The notes under the pieces are model-generated. The model was not told the origin of the DNA. It saw nothing but the letters and a program-made list of their open reading frames with translations, and searched no databases. A stretch of 64,000 nt of DNA from Vibrio panuliri (GTDB taxonomy: Bacteria > Pseudomonadota > Gammaproteobacteria > Enterobacterales > Vibrionaceae), in assembly GCF_009938205.1 (NCBI RefSeq), contig NZ_AP019655.1, forward strand, positions 1,240,001 to 1,304,000. The letters are read 5' to 3'. The translations under genes were made by a program, and so were the position numbers. Below, in pieces: positions 1 to 9,185 of this stretch. Every line of letters starts with the position of its first letter. Position 1 is the first letter of the stretch.

Positions 1-185
1 TGATGCATTTCAATAGCTGCCACCACTTTATCGATGGATTCAAAGCGAGTGACTGGCACTTCGCAAACCACAATTTCGCCACCATCAAGCTTTGTTTGGG
101 ACAACTTGTTCACCGCTTCCAGCGCAGGGTTGATCGATGCGCCATCAAAGGGTTCAAACCCTGTTATTAGTATTTTTTTCATCAT
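1..185 (-). CDS. pcp: Pyroglutamyl-peptidase I (pyrrolidone-carboxylate peptidase), N-terminal part
   Basis: Only the first ~61 codons are present; the gene runs off the left edge. The product would remove N-terminal pyroglutamate from peptides in the cytoplasm. The start reads M(M)KKILITGFEPFDG followed by NPA, the family's N-terminal signature (FEPFGG...NPS type). The catalytic Glu, Cys and His lie outside the window. Two adjacent ATGs (185 and 182) are possible; MKKILITG from 182 is the usual family start. It is divergent from the hydrolase gene at 512. Confidence 0.85.
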   Translation of the reverse strand, partial: MMKKILITGFEPFDGASINPALEAVNKLSQTKLDGGEIVVCEVPVTRFESIDKVVAAIEMH

Positions 186-511
186 TGTTCTCAAAACGCA
201 AAGCGTGCGTGGCATTCGTTCATTTCTCATTGTCAGAGTAACCACCACTGGGCACGCCTGCGCGCTAATAAATAGTGTCTATTTGTCAGAGCCTTAAAGC
301 TAGCGACAGACTCAAGTCAACGACTCGGCTAGCGGGCATTGCGAGTGTACCACAGTCACTCAGTAGCAAACCTACCACTGCCAATAATCGCCTGATTAAG
401 AATGTGCAGTCATTCATTTCAGCTCTGAAGTACGCGATCTACAGAAGCAAAAATCTGATTTTTCACTATATTCGTATGAACCCCCATCAAAACCAGCAAA
501 AGGAATATGCT
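186..511. other. Intergenic region between divergent pcp and hydrolase genes
   Basis: This 326-base gap should hold both promoters. The frame of the hydrolase is open upstream into it, but the signal peptide and a ribosome-binding site place the true start at 512. I see no convincing RNA gene, repeat or operator here. Confidence 0.5.
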
Positions 512-1246
512 ATGAATCTTAACAGCGTCGCGGCCATTCTTATCGCAATCAGCGGTCATACATTGGCTGGAGATGTGGTTACCTACCAAGCCAATAATCA
601 AGACTATCAAGGTTATTGGTCTAAAGTGAGTGATGATGCCCCTTTAGTCTTACTTGTACATGATTGGGATGGCCTAACTGAGTATGAAGAGCAACGCGCT
701 GAAATGCTCAATAAGATGGGGTATAACGTCTTTGCGGTCGATCTATTCGGTAAAGGTGTTCGGCCAACTAAGTTAGAAGACAAGCGACAACATACCGGTG
801 AACTCTATAAAAACCGCGACAAACTGCGAACATTGATGGAGGCGGGAGTACAACAAGCGCAAACACTCGGTGGTAATACCGAGAATATGGTGGTGATGGG
901 CTACTGTTTCGGTGGTGCTGCGACGCTTGAATCCGCAAGAGCTGGAATGCCCGCAAAAGGTTTTGTCACTTTTCATGGTGGACTAAAAACCCCCGAAGGG
1001 CAAAGCTATGCAAATACCAAAGCACCGATTTTAGTGCTGCACGGCACGGCGGATAAGGCGATACCAATGAGTCAGTTTGCCCAGTTAGCGGTTGAACTGG
1101 AAGCCAACCAAGTACGCCATGAAATGGTAACGTATAGCGGCGCTCCGCATGCGTTCACTGTATTTGGTTCGAAAAATTACCGTCAAGATGCGGATGAAAA
1201 ATCATGGCAAGCGTTCGATGAGTTCCTCAATAACCACACTCAATAG
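512..1246 (+). CDS. Secreted dienelactone hydrolase family protein
   Basis: A 244-residue alpha/beta hydrolase. The nucleophile is a cysteine in GYCFGG (Cys132), with Asp181 in GTADK and His213 in GAPHAF completing the DLH-type Cys-Asp-His triad. Residues 1-19 look like a signal peptide ending HTLA-GD, so export is likely. The start at 512 is chosen because AAAGGAATATGCT precedes it and the signal peptide begins there, although the frame stays open to 275. Family members hydrolyse dienelactone-like esters; the real substrate is not visible from sequence. A 10-bp stem hairpin follows the stop. Confidence 0.85.
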   Translation: MNLNSVAAILIAISGHTLAGDVVTYQANNQDYQGYWSKVSDDAPLVLLVHDWDGLTEYEEQRAEMLNKMGYNVFAVDLFGKGVRPTKLEDKRQHTGELYKNRDKLRTLMEAGVQQAQTLGGNTENMVVMGYCFGGAATLESARAGMPAKGFVTFHGGLKTPEGQSYANTKAPILVLHGTADKAIPMSQFAQLAVELEANQVRHEMVTYSGAPHAFTVFGSKNYRQDADEKSWQAFDEFLNNHTQ

Positions 1247-1260
1247 CGCAATTAAACAAT

Positions 1261-1293
1261 GAAGATAAGCTGATAATAGCTAGGCTTATCTTC
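1261..1293 (+). terminator. Hairpin after the hydrolase gene
   Basis: GAAGATAAGC pairs perfectly with GCTTATCTTC across a 13-nt loop; the T-run after it is weak, so this may be a poor terminator or a 3'-end stabiliser. Confidence 0.45.
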
Positions 1294-1375
1294 TTCATAA
1301 GTTTTCTATCCCCATCAAACCAAGCGTGTGATAAAGTGCGCGCCTTGCGAGTTTCGCCATCACATAGGTAAACAC

Positions 1376-2611
1376 ATGTCATTTTCTACTCTCGGCCTAC
1401 ACGCTGAAATCATCGCTTCACTGCCTGATGGCATCAACAATCCAACTGATATTCAAACACAAACTATTAGTAAGCTTCTTGCTCGGCATGACCTACTGGC
1501 GTTGGCAAACACTGGCAGCGGTAAAACTCTCGCTTATGGCTTACCGCTAATTCAACATCAGTTGAACGCCAGCGATGAGAGTCTTTGCTTGGTGTTGGTG
1601 CCAACTCGTGAGCTGGCAAATCAAGTCGCAGCGACGATTAATGAGATTGCCAGCCAACTACAACTTACTACCGTTTGTTTAACGGGTGGTGCAGATAAAG
1701 TAGAACAACTACAAGCGTTAACAGCTAACCCACACATTTTGGTTGCCACAACAGGACGAATGCTCGACCTATTGGCTGACGCTGCCTTTGACGCAAAACG
1801 CATCAAGCAATTAGTGCTGGATGAAGCAGACCGCCTACTTGATATGGGATTCTGGCAAGATGTACAAGCTATCGCAGGGCAAATTTCGGCAAAACGTCAG
1901 ACAGCGATGTTTTCCGCTACCTTCTCCGCGGAGCTAAAACAAAAAGCGGCACAATTGATGTTCCAACCTCTCGAAGTCGCGGTGCATCAGCCTAACAGCA
2001 CCAACCAAGCTATCACTGAAATGCTGTATCTGGTAAACAAAGGCAGTAAGACCAAAGCGTTAATCCACCTACTTGAACACAATCAGTGGCGCCAAGCCAT
2101 CGTATTCATCGGTGCCAAAGAAAACGCTGATAACTTAAGTAAAAAACTCTCAAAGGCAGGGGTTCAGACGACATGTTTGCATGGCAATAAAACTCAGCCA
2201 GAACGCGAACAAGCATTAGCGGAGTTTAAGTCAGGCGAGGCTCGAGTACTGATCGCGACCGATCTCCTTGCTCGTGGCATTCATATTGATGAACTGCCCG
2301 TAGTAATCAACTTTGAACTACCCACTTATGCGGAAGTGTATGTCCACCGTGTCGGTAGAACGGCGCGTGCAGGCAAACAAGGCGTCGCCGTGTCTCTAGT
2401 TTGCCACGGAGAAACTGCGGCGCTTAATGCAATCAGAGAGCTGACTCAGCGCGCGTTGCCTCTGATTGAGATGGCAGAATTTCCAGTGACCGACACACCA
2501 TCAAGTGGTGAAAGCAAACGCGCGCCACGAGATAAACAAGCAAACCGCCGCACTAATAACAAGAAAAGTATTAAGCAGTTCCAAAGTAAACGCCGCACAC
2601 CAAGAAGCTAA
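1376..2611 (+). CDS. DEAD-box ATP-dependent RNA helicase (RhlE-like)
   Basis: A 411-residue DEAD-box helicase. Motif I ANTGSGKT is near residue 44, Ia PTREL near 76, motif II DEAD at 149-152, motif III SAT at 180-182, and motif VI HRVGRTARAG lies in the second RecA domain. The short basic tail (KRAPRDKQANRR, KKSIKQFQSKRR) is typical of RNA-tethering tails. It would remodel RNA duplexes in the cytoplasm. The ATG at 1376 is preferred over an upstream in-frame start at 1328 because the Q-motif region begins with MSFSTLGL, as expected for the family. Which paralogue (RhlE, SrmB or other) is not settled. Confidence 0.9.
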   Translation: MSFSTLGLHAEIIASLPDGINNPTDIQTQTISKLLARHDLLALANTGSGKTLAYGLPLIQHQLNASDESLCLVLVPTRELANQVAATINEIASQLQLTTVCLTGGADKVEQLQALTANPHILVATTGRMLDLLADAAFDAKRIKQLVLDEADRLLDMGFWQDVQAIAGQISAKRQTAMFSATFSAELKQKAAQLMFQPLEVAVHQPNSTNQAITEMLYLVNKGSKTKALIHLLEHNQWRQAIVFIGAKENADNLSKKLSKAGVQTTCLHGNKTQPEREQALAEFKSGEARVLIATDLLARGIHIDELPVVINFELPTYAEVYVHRVGRTARAGKQGVAVSLVCHGETAALNAIRELTQRALPLIEMAEFPVTDTPSSGESKRAPRDKQANRRTNNKKSIKQFQSKRRTPRS

Positions 2612-2619
2612 CTAAAGCA

Positions 2620-2652
2620 ATCGGGGCACGAGCTGACGTTATGTGCCCCGAT
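2620..2652. terminator. Bidirectional hairpin between convergent helicase and ROK kinase
   Basis: ATCGGGGCAC pairs perfectly with GTGCCCCGAT in the 52-base gap between two convergent genes. There is no long T-run on either side. Confidence 0.55.
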
Positions 2653-2663
2653 ACTCATCTGAT

Positions 2664-3578
2664 TTAATTCACCATTCCCTTCATAACGGGAAGATAAGCC
2701 GCGCCAAGTACACCACTGGAGTCACCGTGCAGAGCTTGTCTCACAGGGGTGTCGACATTCTTACTAAAAGTGTAGTTTTTCAATTTGTCTTCAACCAATG
2801 GGTAGATCGCTTGTTGGTTAGACACCCCACCACCCAAGACGATCACTTCAGGGTCAATCACATTAACGATGGCGCCTAAAATTCTCGCGAGGCAATCTGC
2901 GTAGTACTCAACGTGTTCAACGGCGTCTTTATCCTTATTCGCATATCGATTAAAGATCTCTTTCGCGGATAGCTTGGGATGCTTTAATGCCCAAGTTCGC
3001 TCAAAGCCGGTCCCCGATACAAACAACTCATTACAGTTATGTGAGCCACAGTAACATTGAGTCGTTGGTCCGTCGGTATCCACGCGATAACCCGGTAAAG
3101 GATTGTGACCAATCTCGCCGCCAAGACCGTGCTGACCATCCACGATGTTGCCATGAATCACAATACCGCCGCCACAACCTGTACCGATAATAACGGCCAG
3201 ACAAGAGTCCTGCGCGTCTTTCGCAGCGCCAGACTTAAACTCCGATATCGCCAAACAGTTAGCATCATTGGTTAACGCGACTGGCAGATTATAATAGGAA
3301 CGTAAATCACCTAAAAAGTCTTCACCATTGAGATAGAGAATGTTGGCACCTTGCATTTTTCCTGTCGTACGGTTAATTGAACCACAACAACCAATGCCTA
3401 CAGAGCTGGCTAAGGTCTTCTCCATTAAGCTGTCGATAACCGACCTAACCGCAGAGAGAAAGTCTGCGTAATGAGTTTTTGGCGTGTCTACACGCAAACG
3501 TTCTATAACTTCAGAATTGTCAGGTGAAACAATAACACCCTCGATTTTGGTACCGCCAATATCCAAACCAATCAGCAT
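2664..3578 (-). CDS. ROK family sugar kinase (Mak-type fructokinase)
   Basis: A 304-residue ROK kinase. The phosphate-binding motif DIGGTK is at residues 6-11, the catalytic Asp in TNDANC at 105, and the ROK zinc motif CxCGxxxC at 175-182 with His158 in EIGHNP. The C-terminal VIVLGGGVSN and GDSSGVLGAA resemble E. coli Mak (manno/fructokinase) more than NagK. It would phosphorylate a hexose, probably fructose, in the cytoplasm. A very strong ribosome-binding site (GGGAGGAGGTGAAACC) precedes the ATG. The gene appears monocistronic. Substrate assignment is inference. Confidence 0.8.
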   Translation of the reverse strand: MLIGLDIGGTKIEGVIVSPDNSEVIERLRVDTPKTHYADFLSAVRSVIDSLMEKTLASSVGIGCCGSINRTTGKMQGANILYLNGEDFLGDLRSYYNLPVALTNDANCLAISEFKSGAAKDAQDSCLAVIIGTGCGGGIVIHGNIVDGQHGLGGEIGHNPLPGYRVDTDGPTTQCYCGSHNCNELFVSGTGFERTWALKHPKLSAKEIFNRYANKDKDAVEHVEYYADCLARILGAIVNVIDPEVIVLGGGVSNQQAIYPLVEDKLKNYTFSKNVDTPVRQALHGDSSGVLGAAYLPVMKGMVN

Positions 3579-3769
3579 GGTTTCACCTCCTCCCTAAAGA
3601 ACAACAATCACGACGTTTGGCAGACATCGCTCTCACCAAACGCCCCTATATTGATTCGTAGTCTCTCCGGTTTTCGCCACAACGTCATCTTGGCATAATC
3701 CAGCACATGACCTGTCGCACTATTTTTTTTCTTACACAACGGTGAGTCTGATAGTTAGGGAGGAACTGA

Positions 3770-5713
3770 TTAATCAGCAAAATCTTCCGCGATAACATAT
3801 TGATTGCGACCATGTGCTTTGGCTTTATATAAACATTTATCCGCTTTAGCAAAGGCGCTTGAGTCATGGCGAATTTGATCAATATGGTATGAACTACTCA
3901 CACCAACCGATACCGACACGTTTAGCGTCTCTTGAGACAAAACAAAGGGCGCATGATTAATGACACTTACCAAAGACTGCGCAAAAGCTCTAAAGTCTTC
4001 ACGCTCTTTGACCAACATTAAAAACTCTTCACCACCCCATCGAATAAATAGCTCTTCTTCATCAATGCGAGATTTGAGTTTTAATGCCACCGCGGCTAAC
4101 ACTTCATCCCCGACATCATGTCCATATTTGTCGTTGATGTGCTTAAACCAATCAATATCAACCACCACCACGCGATACTGCCATTGATTATTAAGAATTT
4201 CTGGCTGACGTAGTTCCTGATAATACAGCCTTCGATTACCACCACCAGTGAGCGGGTCAAGATAAGACAAGGCGCGCAGACGTTTATTTTGTCGGCGATC
4301 GAGCACAGAGCGAACGATAAACCAACCTGCGACCAATAACGCAATAGTGAGCCAGAGTGCTAACACTTTAAATCGGTCTGCGACAACCTGTCCCTCTAGG
4401 TCTTTATATTGGTTCTGCACGCTGAGCAAATCCCTTTCTTTCTCGAGATTCCTCACCTCAAAAGCCGTTTCTAATGCATGAAACTCACCTATGATTTGGC
4501 TTCGTTCCTTGGCATGATAAATCTGGTAGATTGACAGCGCTTTTTGATAGTCACCATTAGCTTGTAGAATTTTAGCTAGCAGTAGATTACTGCGGATCAA
4601 CCATCTCTGATGAGCAATGCTTTCGAACACATCAATGCTATCGGACACAACACTCAATGCCTCGGGTATCTGGTCCTGCTGGTAAAGTGCCATTGAACGT
4701 AGATACAAACATATCCCTTTTTGCTTAGGATACTTCTCGATTCCGACATCCTGTAAGCAGCGAAGTGCCGATTGCTCAGCCTCAATACCATCCCCTGCTA
4801 ATAGATCTACCCTTCCTTTCGCTTTATCAGCGACGATATGAAGGTAGCGTGAGCTATCTGAATTTATGTACTTAAGGGCTTTCTGGTAATACTCACGAGC
4901 TTTGTGGACGTTTTTAAGCTCACTATAGACATAGGATAGGTTAAAGTAGATAACTGGCAATGGCGCTGCACCATTCCGCTCTGGTGCCAAATAGAAGGAC
5001 TTAGCTTTCAGCAGATAGTTAATCGATTGATCCCACTGCTCCAAATGAACAAACAATAAGCCTAAGTTGTTATTAAAGCGCCCCACGTAGTCACTATCCG
5101 GGAAACGCTCTCCTAGCTCCAAACCTTGGCTAAAATAGAGCTGAGATTGCTTGAGTTGATTCAAAGCGTTATGCAAAATGCCCGCGGTATTATAAGACTC
5201 AAGAAGGATAAAATCGGCATGGTGTTCTTCAGCAATCTCTATGGCTCGCTTGATGCTATCTACCCCTTGCTGATAGGAATCTTCTCGCAACAACTCTGTT
5301 GCCTTCTCAGTATAGAGCTTCGCTTCTAACCACGGCACTGGCTCATCTGTCGCAATCTCCCATAACTCGTGATCCAACTGCACTATCTGATCATGTTGTT
5401 TTAGGTTGCGAGCAACATTGCGCTCAATCCAAAGTTGAAAAATACGTTCGATGGTTTGTGGTTGACGAGTTAACTCCTCTCGCCAGTGATGGAGGTCTGC
5501 TAACACATCATCGGAATCAGAACCTGACCGCTCAAACAGTGCCAGCAAAGCATGATGCGGGTCAATTGCACGCAATTGCGTTTCCGGCTGGGGTTCGGTT
5601 ACCTTCTCTGACGCCTGCTGCTCAGTGTTTCCCAACAGAAAAGTATCTACCGTCACGACGATAAGCATCGAGAGAAACACGATCAGTAAACTTAAAGTGA
5701 TCTTCTTTTGCAT
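3770..5713 (-). CDS. TPR-repeat diguanylate cyclase (GGEEF) with periplasmic sensor
   Basis: 647 residues: an N-terminal membrane segment (about 5-27), a long helical region of tetratricopeptide-type repeats (about 130-400), a coiled coil (about 415-445), a second membrane segment (450-470) and a GGDEF domain. The active loop is GGEEF at 560-564, an active variant, so it should make c-di-GMP from two GTP. No RxxD inhibitory site precedes the loop (the stretch reads SRIDEEELFIRW), so product inhibition may be absent. The TPR part should lie in the periplasm and sense a protein or peptide. Divergent from mntH. Confidence 0.9.
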   Translation of the reverse strand: MQKKITLSLLIVFLSMLIVVTVDTFLLGNTEQQASEKVTEPQPETQLRAIDPHHALLALFERSGSDSDDVLADLHHWREELTRQPQTIERIFQLWIERNVARNLKQHDQIVQLDHELWEIATDEPVPWLEAKLYTEKATELLREDSYQQGVDSIKRAIEIAEEHHADFILLESYNTAGILHNALNQLKQSQLYFSQGLELGERFPDSDYVGRFNNNLGLLFVHLEQWDQSINYLLKAKSFYLAPERNGAAPLPVIYFNLSYVYSELKNVHKAREYYQKALKYINSDSSRYLHIVADKAKGRVDLLAGDGIEAEQSALRCLQDVGIEKYPKQKGICLYLRSMALYQQDQIPEALSVVSDSIDVFESIAHQRWLIRSNLLLAKILQANGDYQKALSIYQIYHAKERSQIIGEFHALETAFEVRNLEKERDLLSVQNQYKDLEGQVVADRFKVLALWLTIALLVAGWFIVRSVLDRRQNKRLRALSYLDPLTGGGNRRLYYQELRQPEILNNQWQYRVVVVDIDWFKHINDKYGHDVGDEVLAAVALKLKSRIDEEELFIRWGGEEFLMLVKEREDFRAFAQSLVSVINHAPFVLSQETLNVSVSVGVSSSYHIDQIRHDSSAFAKADKCLYKAKAHGRNQYVIAEDFAD

Positions 5714-5832
5714 CGTTGAACGATTACCTTGAATGTTGATCTATCTCTCACGGATTATATCCTATTCATTCCGCCGTAATAAAGCTGAAACATCTCGTCA
5801 ACCTCAGCTGAACATCCATTCATCGTTAAATG

Positions 5833-5847
5833 CTATCAAATTGATAG
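5833..5847. promoter_or_regulatory. Perfect 15-bp palindrome upstream of mntH
   Basis: CTATCAA-A-TTGATAG lies 70 bases before the mntH start. It is a good candidate operator for a metal-responsive repressor (MntR- or Mur/Fur-type), inferred only from position and symmetry; the bases do not match the E. coli MntR box I know. Confidence 0.4.
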
Positions 5848-5916
5848 TTAAGACGAGTTAGCACCTTGCGCACGGCAGGCGTAAATTCCTCTCATCAAAA
5901 TGACTGGAATTGAACT

Positions 5917-7164
5917 ATGACCACGCTTACTTCAGAGATAAATCGCGATAACTCGCCAAACGCTGCCAGCTTGAAATCAAGCAGCAAACGTCTTATTGGC
6001 CCGGCATTTATCGCTGCTATTGGTTATATCGATCCAGGTAACTTTGCAACGAATATCGAGTCTGGGTCGGCGTATGGCTATCAATTACTTTGGGTGGTAC
6101 TTTGGGCCAACTTGATGGCAATGCTAATCCAATACCTATCCGCTAAGTTGGGGATAGTGACGGGCAAAAACCTCGCTGAACACCTTCGTGACAATCTTCC
6201 CCGTTGGGCTGTTGTGCCATATTGGATTCAAGCCGAAATTATCGCCATGGCGACTGACTTAGCCGAATTCATTGGTGCCGCAGTCGGTTTTCAATTGCTA
6301 TTAGGTGTCGGGCTCTTCGAAGGTGCCGTGATCACTGCGCTATTAAGCCTAGCGATCCTCACACTAGGTCGACGCAGTCAAAAACCATTAGAGATGTTTA
6401 TTGGCGCCTTACTGGTATTTGTGGCGGTGATCTACGTGGTTGAACTTATGATGGCGAAGCCAGAGCTCACCCCATTGGCGACAGGTTTGATTGTGCCAAC
6501 ATTAGACGACCCAAAACAAGTTTACTTAGCCGCAGCAATTTTAGGTGCTACCGTGATGCCACATGTGGTTTATCTACATTCAGCACTGTTTAGCGCAAAG
6601 AGCGAACACACTGCTCAACAACGTTTAAAAATGACTCGTATTGATGTGCTGCTTGCAATGACCATCGCTGGCTTTGTCAATATTGCGATTATTGCGATGG
6701 CAGCCGCTGTATTTCATCACACGGGACGCAGTGACATCGCCAGCATAGAGAATGCCTATCAAACACTGACGCCCATGCTTGGTAAAGGCGCGGCTCTATT
6801 GTTTGGACTGTCTTTGATTGCATCGGGTTTATCTTCAACGGTAGTCGGAACATTGGCTGGACAGGTAGTGATGCAGGGATTCGTGCATTTCTCCATTCCA
6901 CTATGGCTACGACGCACTGTTACCATGCTTCCTGCATTCGGTTTTATTGCGATGGGAGTGAGTACCACTGATATTCTTGTTGCTAGCCAAGTGGTTTTGA
7001 GTTTTGGCGTTGCACTTGCAATCATTCCACTGCTGATATTCACCAGCCGCAGTCAAATTATGGGAGAGTTTAAAAACAATCGCGTTGTGTCTGTACTTGG
7101 TGTCATTATTGTCACGTTAGTTCTTGGGCTAAATGGCTATCTACTGGCAAGTTTAGTGATTTAA
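5917..7164 (+). CDS. mntH: NRAMP family Mn(II)/divalent metal:proton symporter MntH
   Basis: A 415-residue, ~11-helix inner-membrane protein. The two metal-binding signatures of NRAMP transporters are intact: DPGN at 39-42 in helix 1 and MPH at 214-216 in helix 6 (ATVMPHVVYLHS). It imports Mn2+, and in many bacteria also Fe2+, with protons. The ATG at 5917 lacks a clear Shine-Dalgarno. A perfect 15-bp palindrome sits in the promoter region. It shares a bidirectional terminator with the convergent permease gene. Confidence 0.93.
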   Translation: MTTLTSEINRDNSPNAASLKSSSKRLIGPAFIAAIGYIDPGNFATNIESGSAYGYQLLWVVLWANLMAMLIQYLSAKLGIVTGKNLAEHLRDNLPRWAVVPYWIQAEIIAMATDLAEFIGAAVGFQLLLGVGLFEGAVITALLSLAILTLGRRSQKPLEMFIGALLVFVAVIYVVELMMAKPELTPLATGLIVPTLDDPKQVYLAAAILGATVMPHVVYLHSALFSAKSEHTAQQRLKMTRIDVLLAMTIAGFVNIAIIAMAAAVFHHTGRSDIASIENAYQTLTPMLGKGAALLFGLSLIASGLSSTVVGTLAGQVVMQGFVHFSIPLWLRRTVTMLPAFGFIAMGVSTTDILVASQVVLSFGVALAIIPLLIFTSRSQIMGEFKNNRVVSVLGVIIVTLVLGLNGYLLASLVI

Positions 7165-7178
7165 CAGAGTTCAAAGAC

Positions 7179-7215
7179 AAAAAAATGCCGCTCACCTCGG
7201 TGAACGGCATTTTTT
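7179..7215. terminator. Bidirectional rho-independent terminator, mntH / permease
   Basis: AAAAAATGCCG...TCACC-TC-GGTGA...CGGCATTTTTT forms a long stem flanked by A and T runs, so it can stop transcripts arriving from either side. Confidence 0.9.
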
Positions 7216-7239
7216 CAATTAAGACCTGTCAGTGCCGAA

Positions 7240-8442
7240 TTAAGCAGCGAACTGAGCAACGATAATGATCACACCACATAGAGTTGCTAGACCCATTGCG
7301 ATTGGACCACCTTTAACGCGGTACAAGTTCTCTTCTTTGTGTACTTGACGAGACTTGATAGTCATAGCAACTGGTAGGAAGATTGCGATTACTACTAGAG
7401 CGATTGCAGCGTAACCTAGTGCCATGATGAAGCCTTGTGGGTAGAACAAAGCGAAAGCTAGTGGTGGTAGGAAAGTTACCATAGCAACAGAGATACGGTT
7501 GCCTTTTAGCTTGTCTTTTGTTGTATCACGTAGGTAGTCGAATAGACCTAGAGAAACACCCAAGAAAGAAGTGATCAGTGCCAAGTCAGCGAATAGACCG
7601 ATCATTACCGCAATGTTTGAGCTACCTAGAGTCTCACCAAGAATAGCGATCATCTTACCTAGTTCACCATTCTCCATAAGGACGTCTTGCTCAACTACGC
7701 CAAGCGTACATGCAAGCCAGAATAGGTATACAACTAGAGGGATACATGAACCAATAAGCATCGCTACGCGTAGGCTCTTAGTCTCACCTTCGAAGTAAGT
7801 TACGATTGAAGGAATAGAACCGTGGAAACCAAACGATGTGAAGATTACTGGTAGTGCAGCAAAGAATAGACCCCAACCTTTAGGAGAAGCCGCTAGCAAA
7901 GTACCAGAAATGTTCGGGCTTAGGAACATCAGTACCGCAGCCATTGCAATCATCATTGCGCCAAATAGGAAGCGGTTTACTTTATCAACTAGCGCCGTAC
8001 CTGCTGCAACAAGTGCCGCGACGATAGTAACAAAGATAATAGAGCTCAACCAAGCAGGAATCTCAATACCGGTAAGTTGGAACAGACGGTCAGCCATGTT
8101 GCTACCACCACCTGCTACGTACGCAGCACACAACGCATACAGCAACATAAACGTTGCGATTGTCGCGGTGATCTTACCAGCATTACCTAAAAATTGAGTC
8201 GAAAGAGTATGTAGGGTTGCAGAGCTATCAGCATGTTGATGAACTTCTAACATTAACATCGACGTGTAAGTCATAAGTGCCCAAAAACCGAATAGCAATA
8301 GCACAGATACGCCCATACCCAGACCTGATGACATCAGCGGGATAGAAAGCATACCAGCACCAATTGATGTGCCAGCGATAATCAAACCGCCGCCAATCAC
8401 CTTGGAGGTGCTATTTTTTGGAGTTGTTGTTGTTATTTCCAT
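7240..8442 (-). CDS. Aromatic amino acid permease (TyrP/Mtr/TnaB family)
   Basis: A 400-residue protein with about 11 membrane helices. The N-terminus GGGLIIAGTSIGAGMLSIP is the hallmark of the HAAAP family of H+-coupled tyrosine/tryptophan permeases. It should import tyrosine or tryptophan across the inner membrane. A TyrR-type box lies 267 bases upstream, supporting tyrosine/phenylalanine-responsive control. AAAAGGCAACAT precedes the ATG. Which aromatic acid it prefers cannot be read from sequence. Confidence 0.88.
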   Translation of the reverse strand: MEITTTTPKNSTSKVIGGGLIIAGTSIGAGMLSIPLMSSGLGMGVSVLLLFGFWALMTYTSMLMLEVHQHADSSATLHTLSTQFLGNAGKITATIATFMLLYALCAAYVAGGGSNMADRLFQLTGIEIPAWLSSIIFVTIVAALVAAGTALVDKVNRFLFGAMMIAMAAVLMFLSPNISGTLLAASPKGWGLFFAALPVIFTSFGFHGSIPSIVTYFEGETKSLRVAMLIGSCIPLVVYLFWLACTLGVVEQDVLMENGELGKMIAILGETLGSSNIAVMIGLFADLALITSFLGVSLGLFDYLRDTTKDKLKGNRISVAMVTFLPPLAFALFYPQGFIMALGYAAIALVVIAIFLPVAMTIKSRQVHKEENLYRVKGGPIAMGLATLCGVIIIVAQFAA

Positions 8443-8708
8443 ATGTTGCCTTTTTATTATTAACAGTAGGTACTGACACTTATTAAATAGAGCATTTCCA
8501 ACGGAGGAAAGAGTAAGAGGAATAAAGATAATTGACTATGTTGTATATAATAAACAACACGATAAATAATTAAAAAGTGAGAGATCACAAGTCTTTTAAT
8601 TAAAAAAGTAAGAGGTGAATACCTAGCATTCAGTGTTGAAATTTGCATCAACGCAGGTAAATGGGACTTCGCGAACACTTTTACCATGTACATCGTTTGC
8701 GTTTGGAA

Positions 8709-8726
8709 TGTACAAAACTTTTTACA
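8709..8726. promoter_or_regulatory. TyrR-type box
   Basis: TGTACAAAACTTTTTACA matches the TyrR consensus TGTAAA-N6-TTTACA in 11 of 12 fixed positions. It lies upstream of the divergently read aromatic permease, where TyrR is expected to act. Confidence 0.65.
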
Positions 8727-8969
8727 GACCGTTTTTCAAGACCTTTTATGTATATTTACACAATCAAAATGAGAAATAGGGGTATATTTTATTTACCAAA
8801 ATATTAATTGAGAACTGGTCGTTAAAGAAATATTTACATTTCTTTTCGGTCATCTATCGTACAAAATATAGAAATATTCATCTTCAAGATTTGAGTTTTT
8901 TATCCTGACCCGATAATTATCGAAAAATAAAGCAACAATTGAAGTATTTTATAAAACCACCATCAGTGA

Positions 8970-9060
8970 ATGTCAAAACCGACAAGCAGCCAGTCGTTCT
9001 AGAATCATCACTTGCTCAATCCGCAACTGAGTAAGGAATACGTTTTTTTGGTTTTGACAT
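8970..9060. other. Three-hairpin structured element
   Basis: ATGTCAAAACC (8970-8980) and GGTTTTGACAT (9050-9060) form an 11-bp closing stem. Inside are CGAC/GTCG (8980-8996) and CTTGCTCA/TGAGTAAG (9011-9035, one G-T pair), giving a three-way junction. It could be a leader RNA, part of a divergent promoter, or a small miniature element with 11-bp terminal inverted repeats. I do not recognise the family. It ends 125 bases before the trmK start. Confidence 0.4.
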
Positions 9061-9185
9061 GTTCTTTATGCAATACACTTCTTACTCACCTCACTCCAAC
9101 AAAGATTTCCCACTGATAACCGCTATAGCCAAACAAAAGAAAATCATTACAATACGTCGGTTTTAAATTTTGTAGCGAACACCCA

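Larger units (their letters stand above)
8443..9185. other. Long AT-rich divergent control region, permease / trmK
   Basis: This 743-base gap contains a TyrR-type box at 8709-8726 and a three-hairpin element at 8970-9060 (listed separately). The rest is AT-rich (about 8500-8960) with many candidate promoter elements and no protein-coding frame I trust. Confidence 0.6.

Noticed and set aside
8460..8693. 77-codon minus-strand frame upstream of the aromatic permease
   Set aside because: AT-rich promoter region; hydrophobic composition is what random AT-rich DNA yields.
8970..9060. Integron attC site
   Set aside because: Imperfect palindrome but no core-site motifs (RYYYAAC / GTTRRRY) at the ends and no cassette array.
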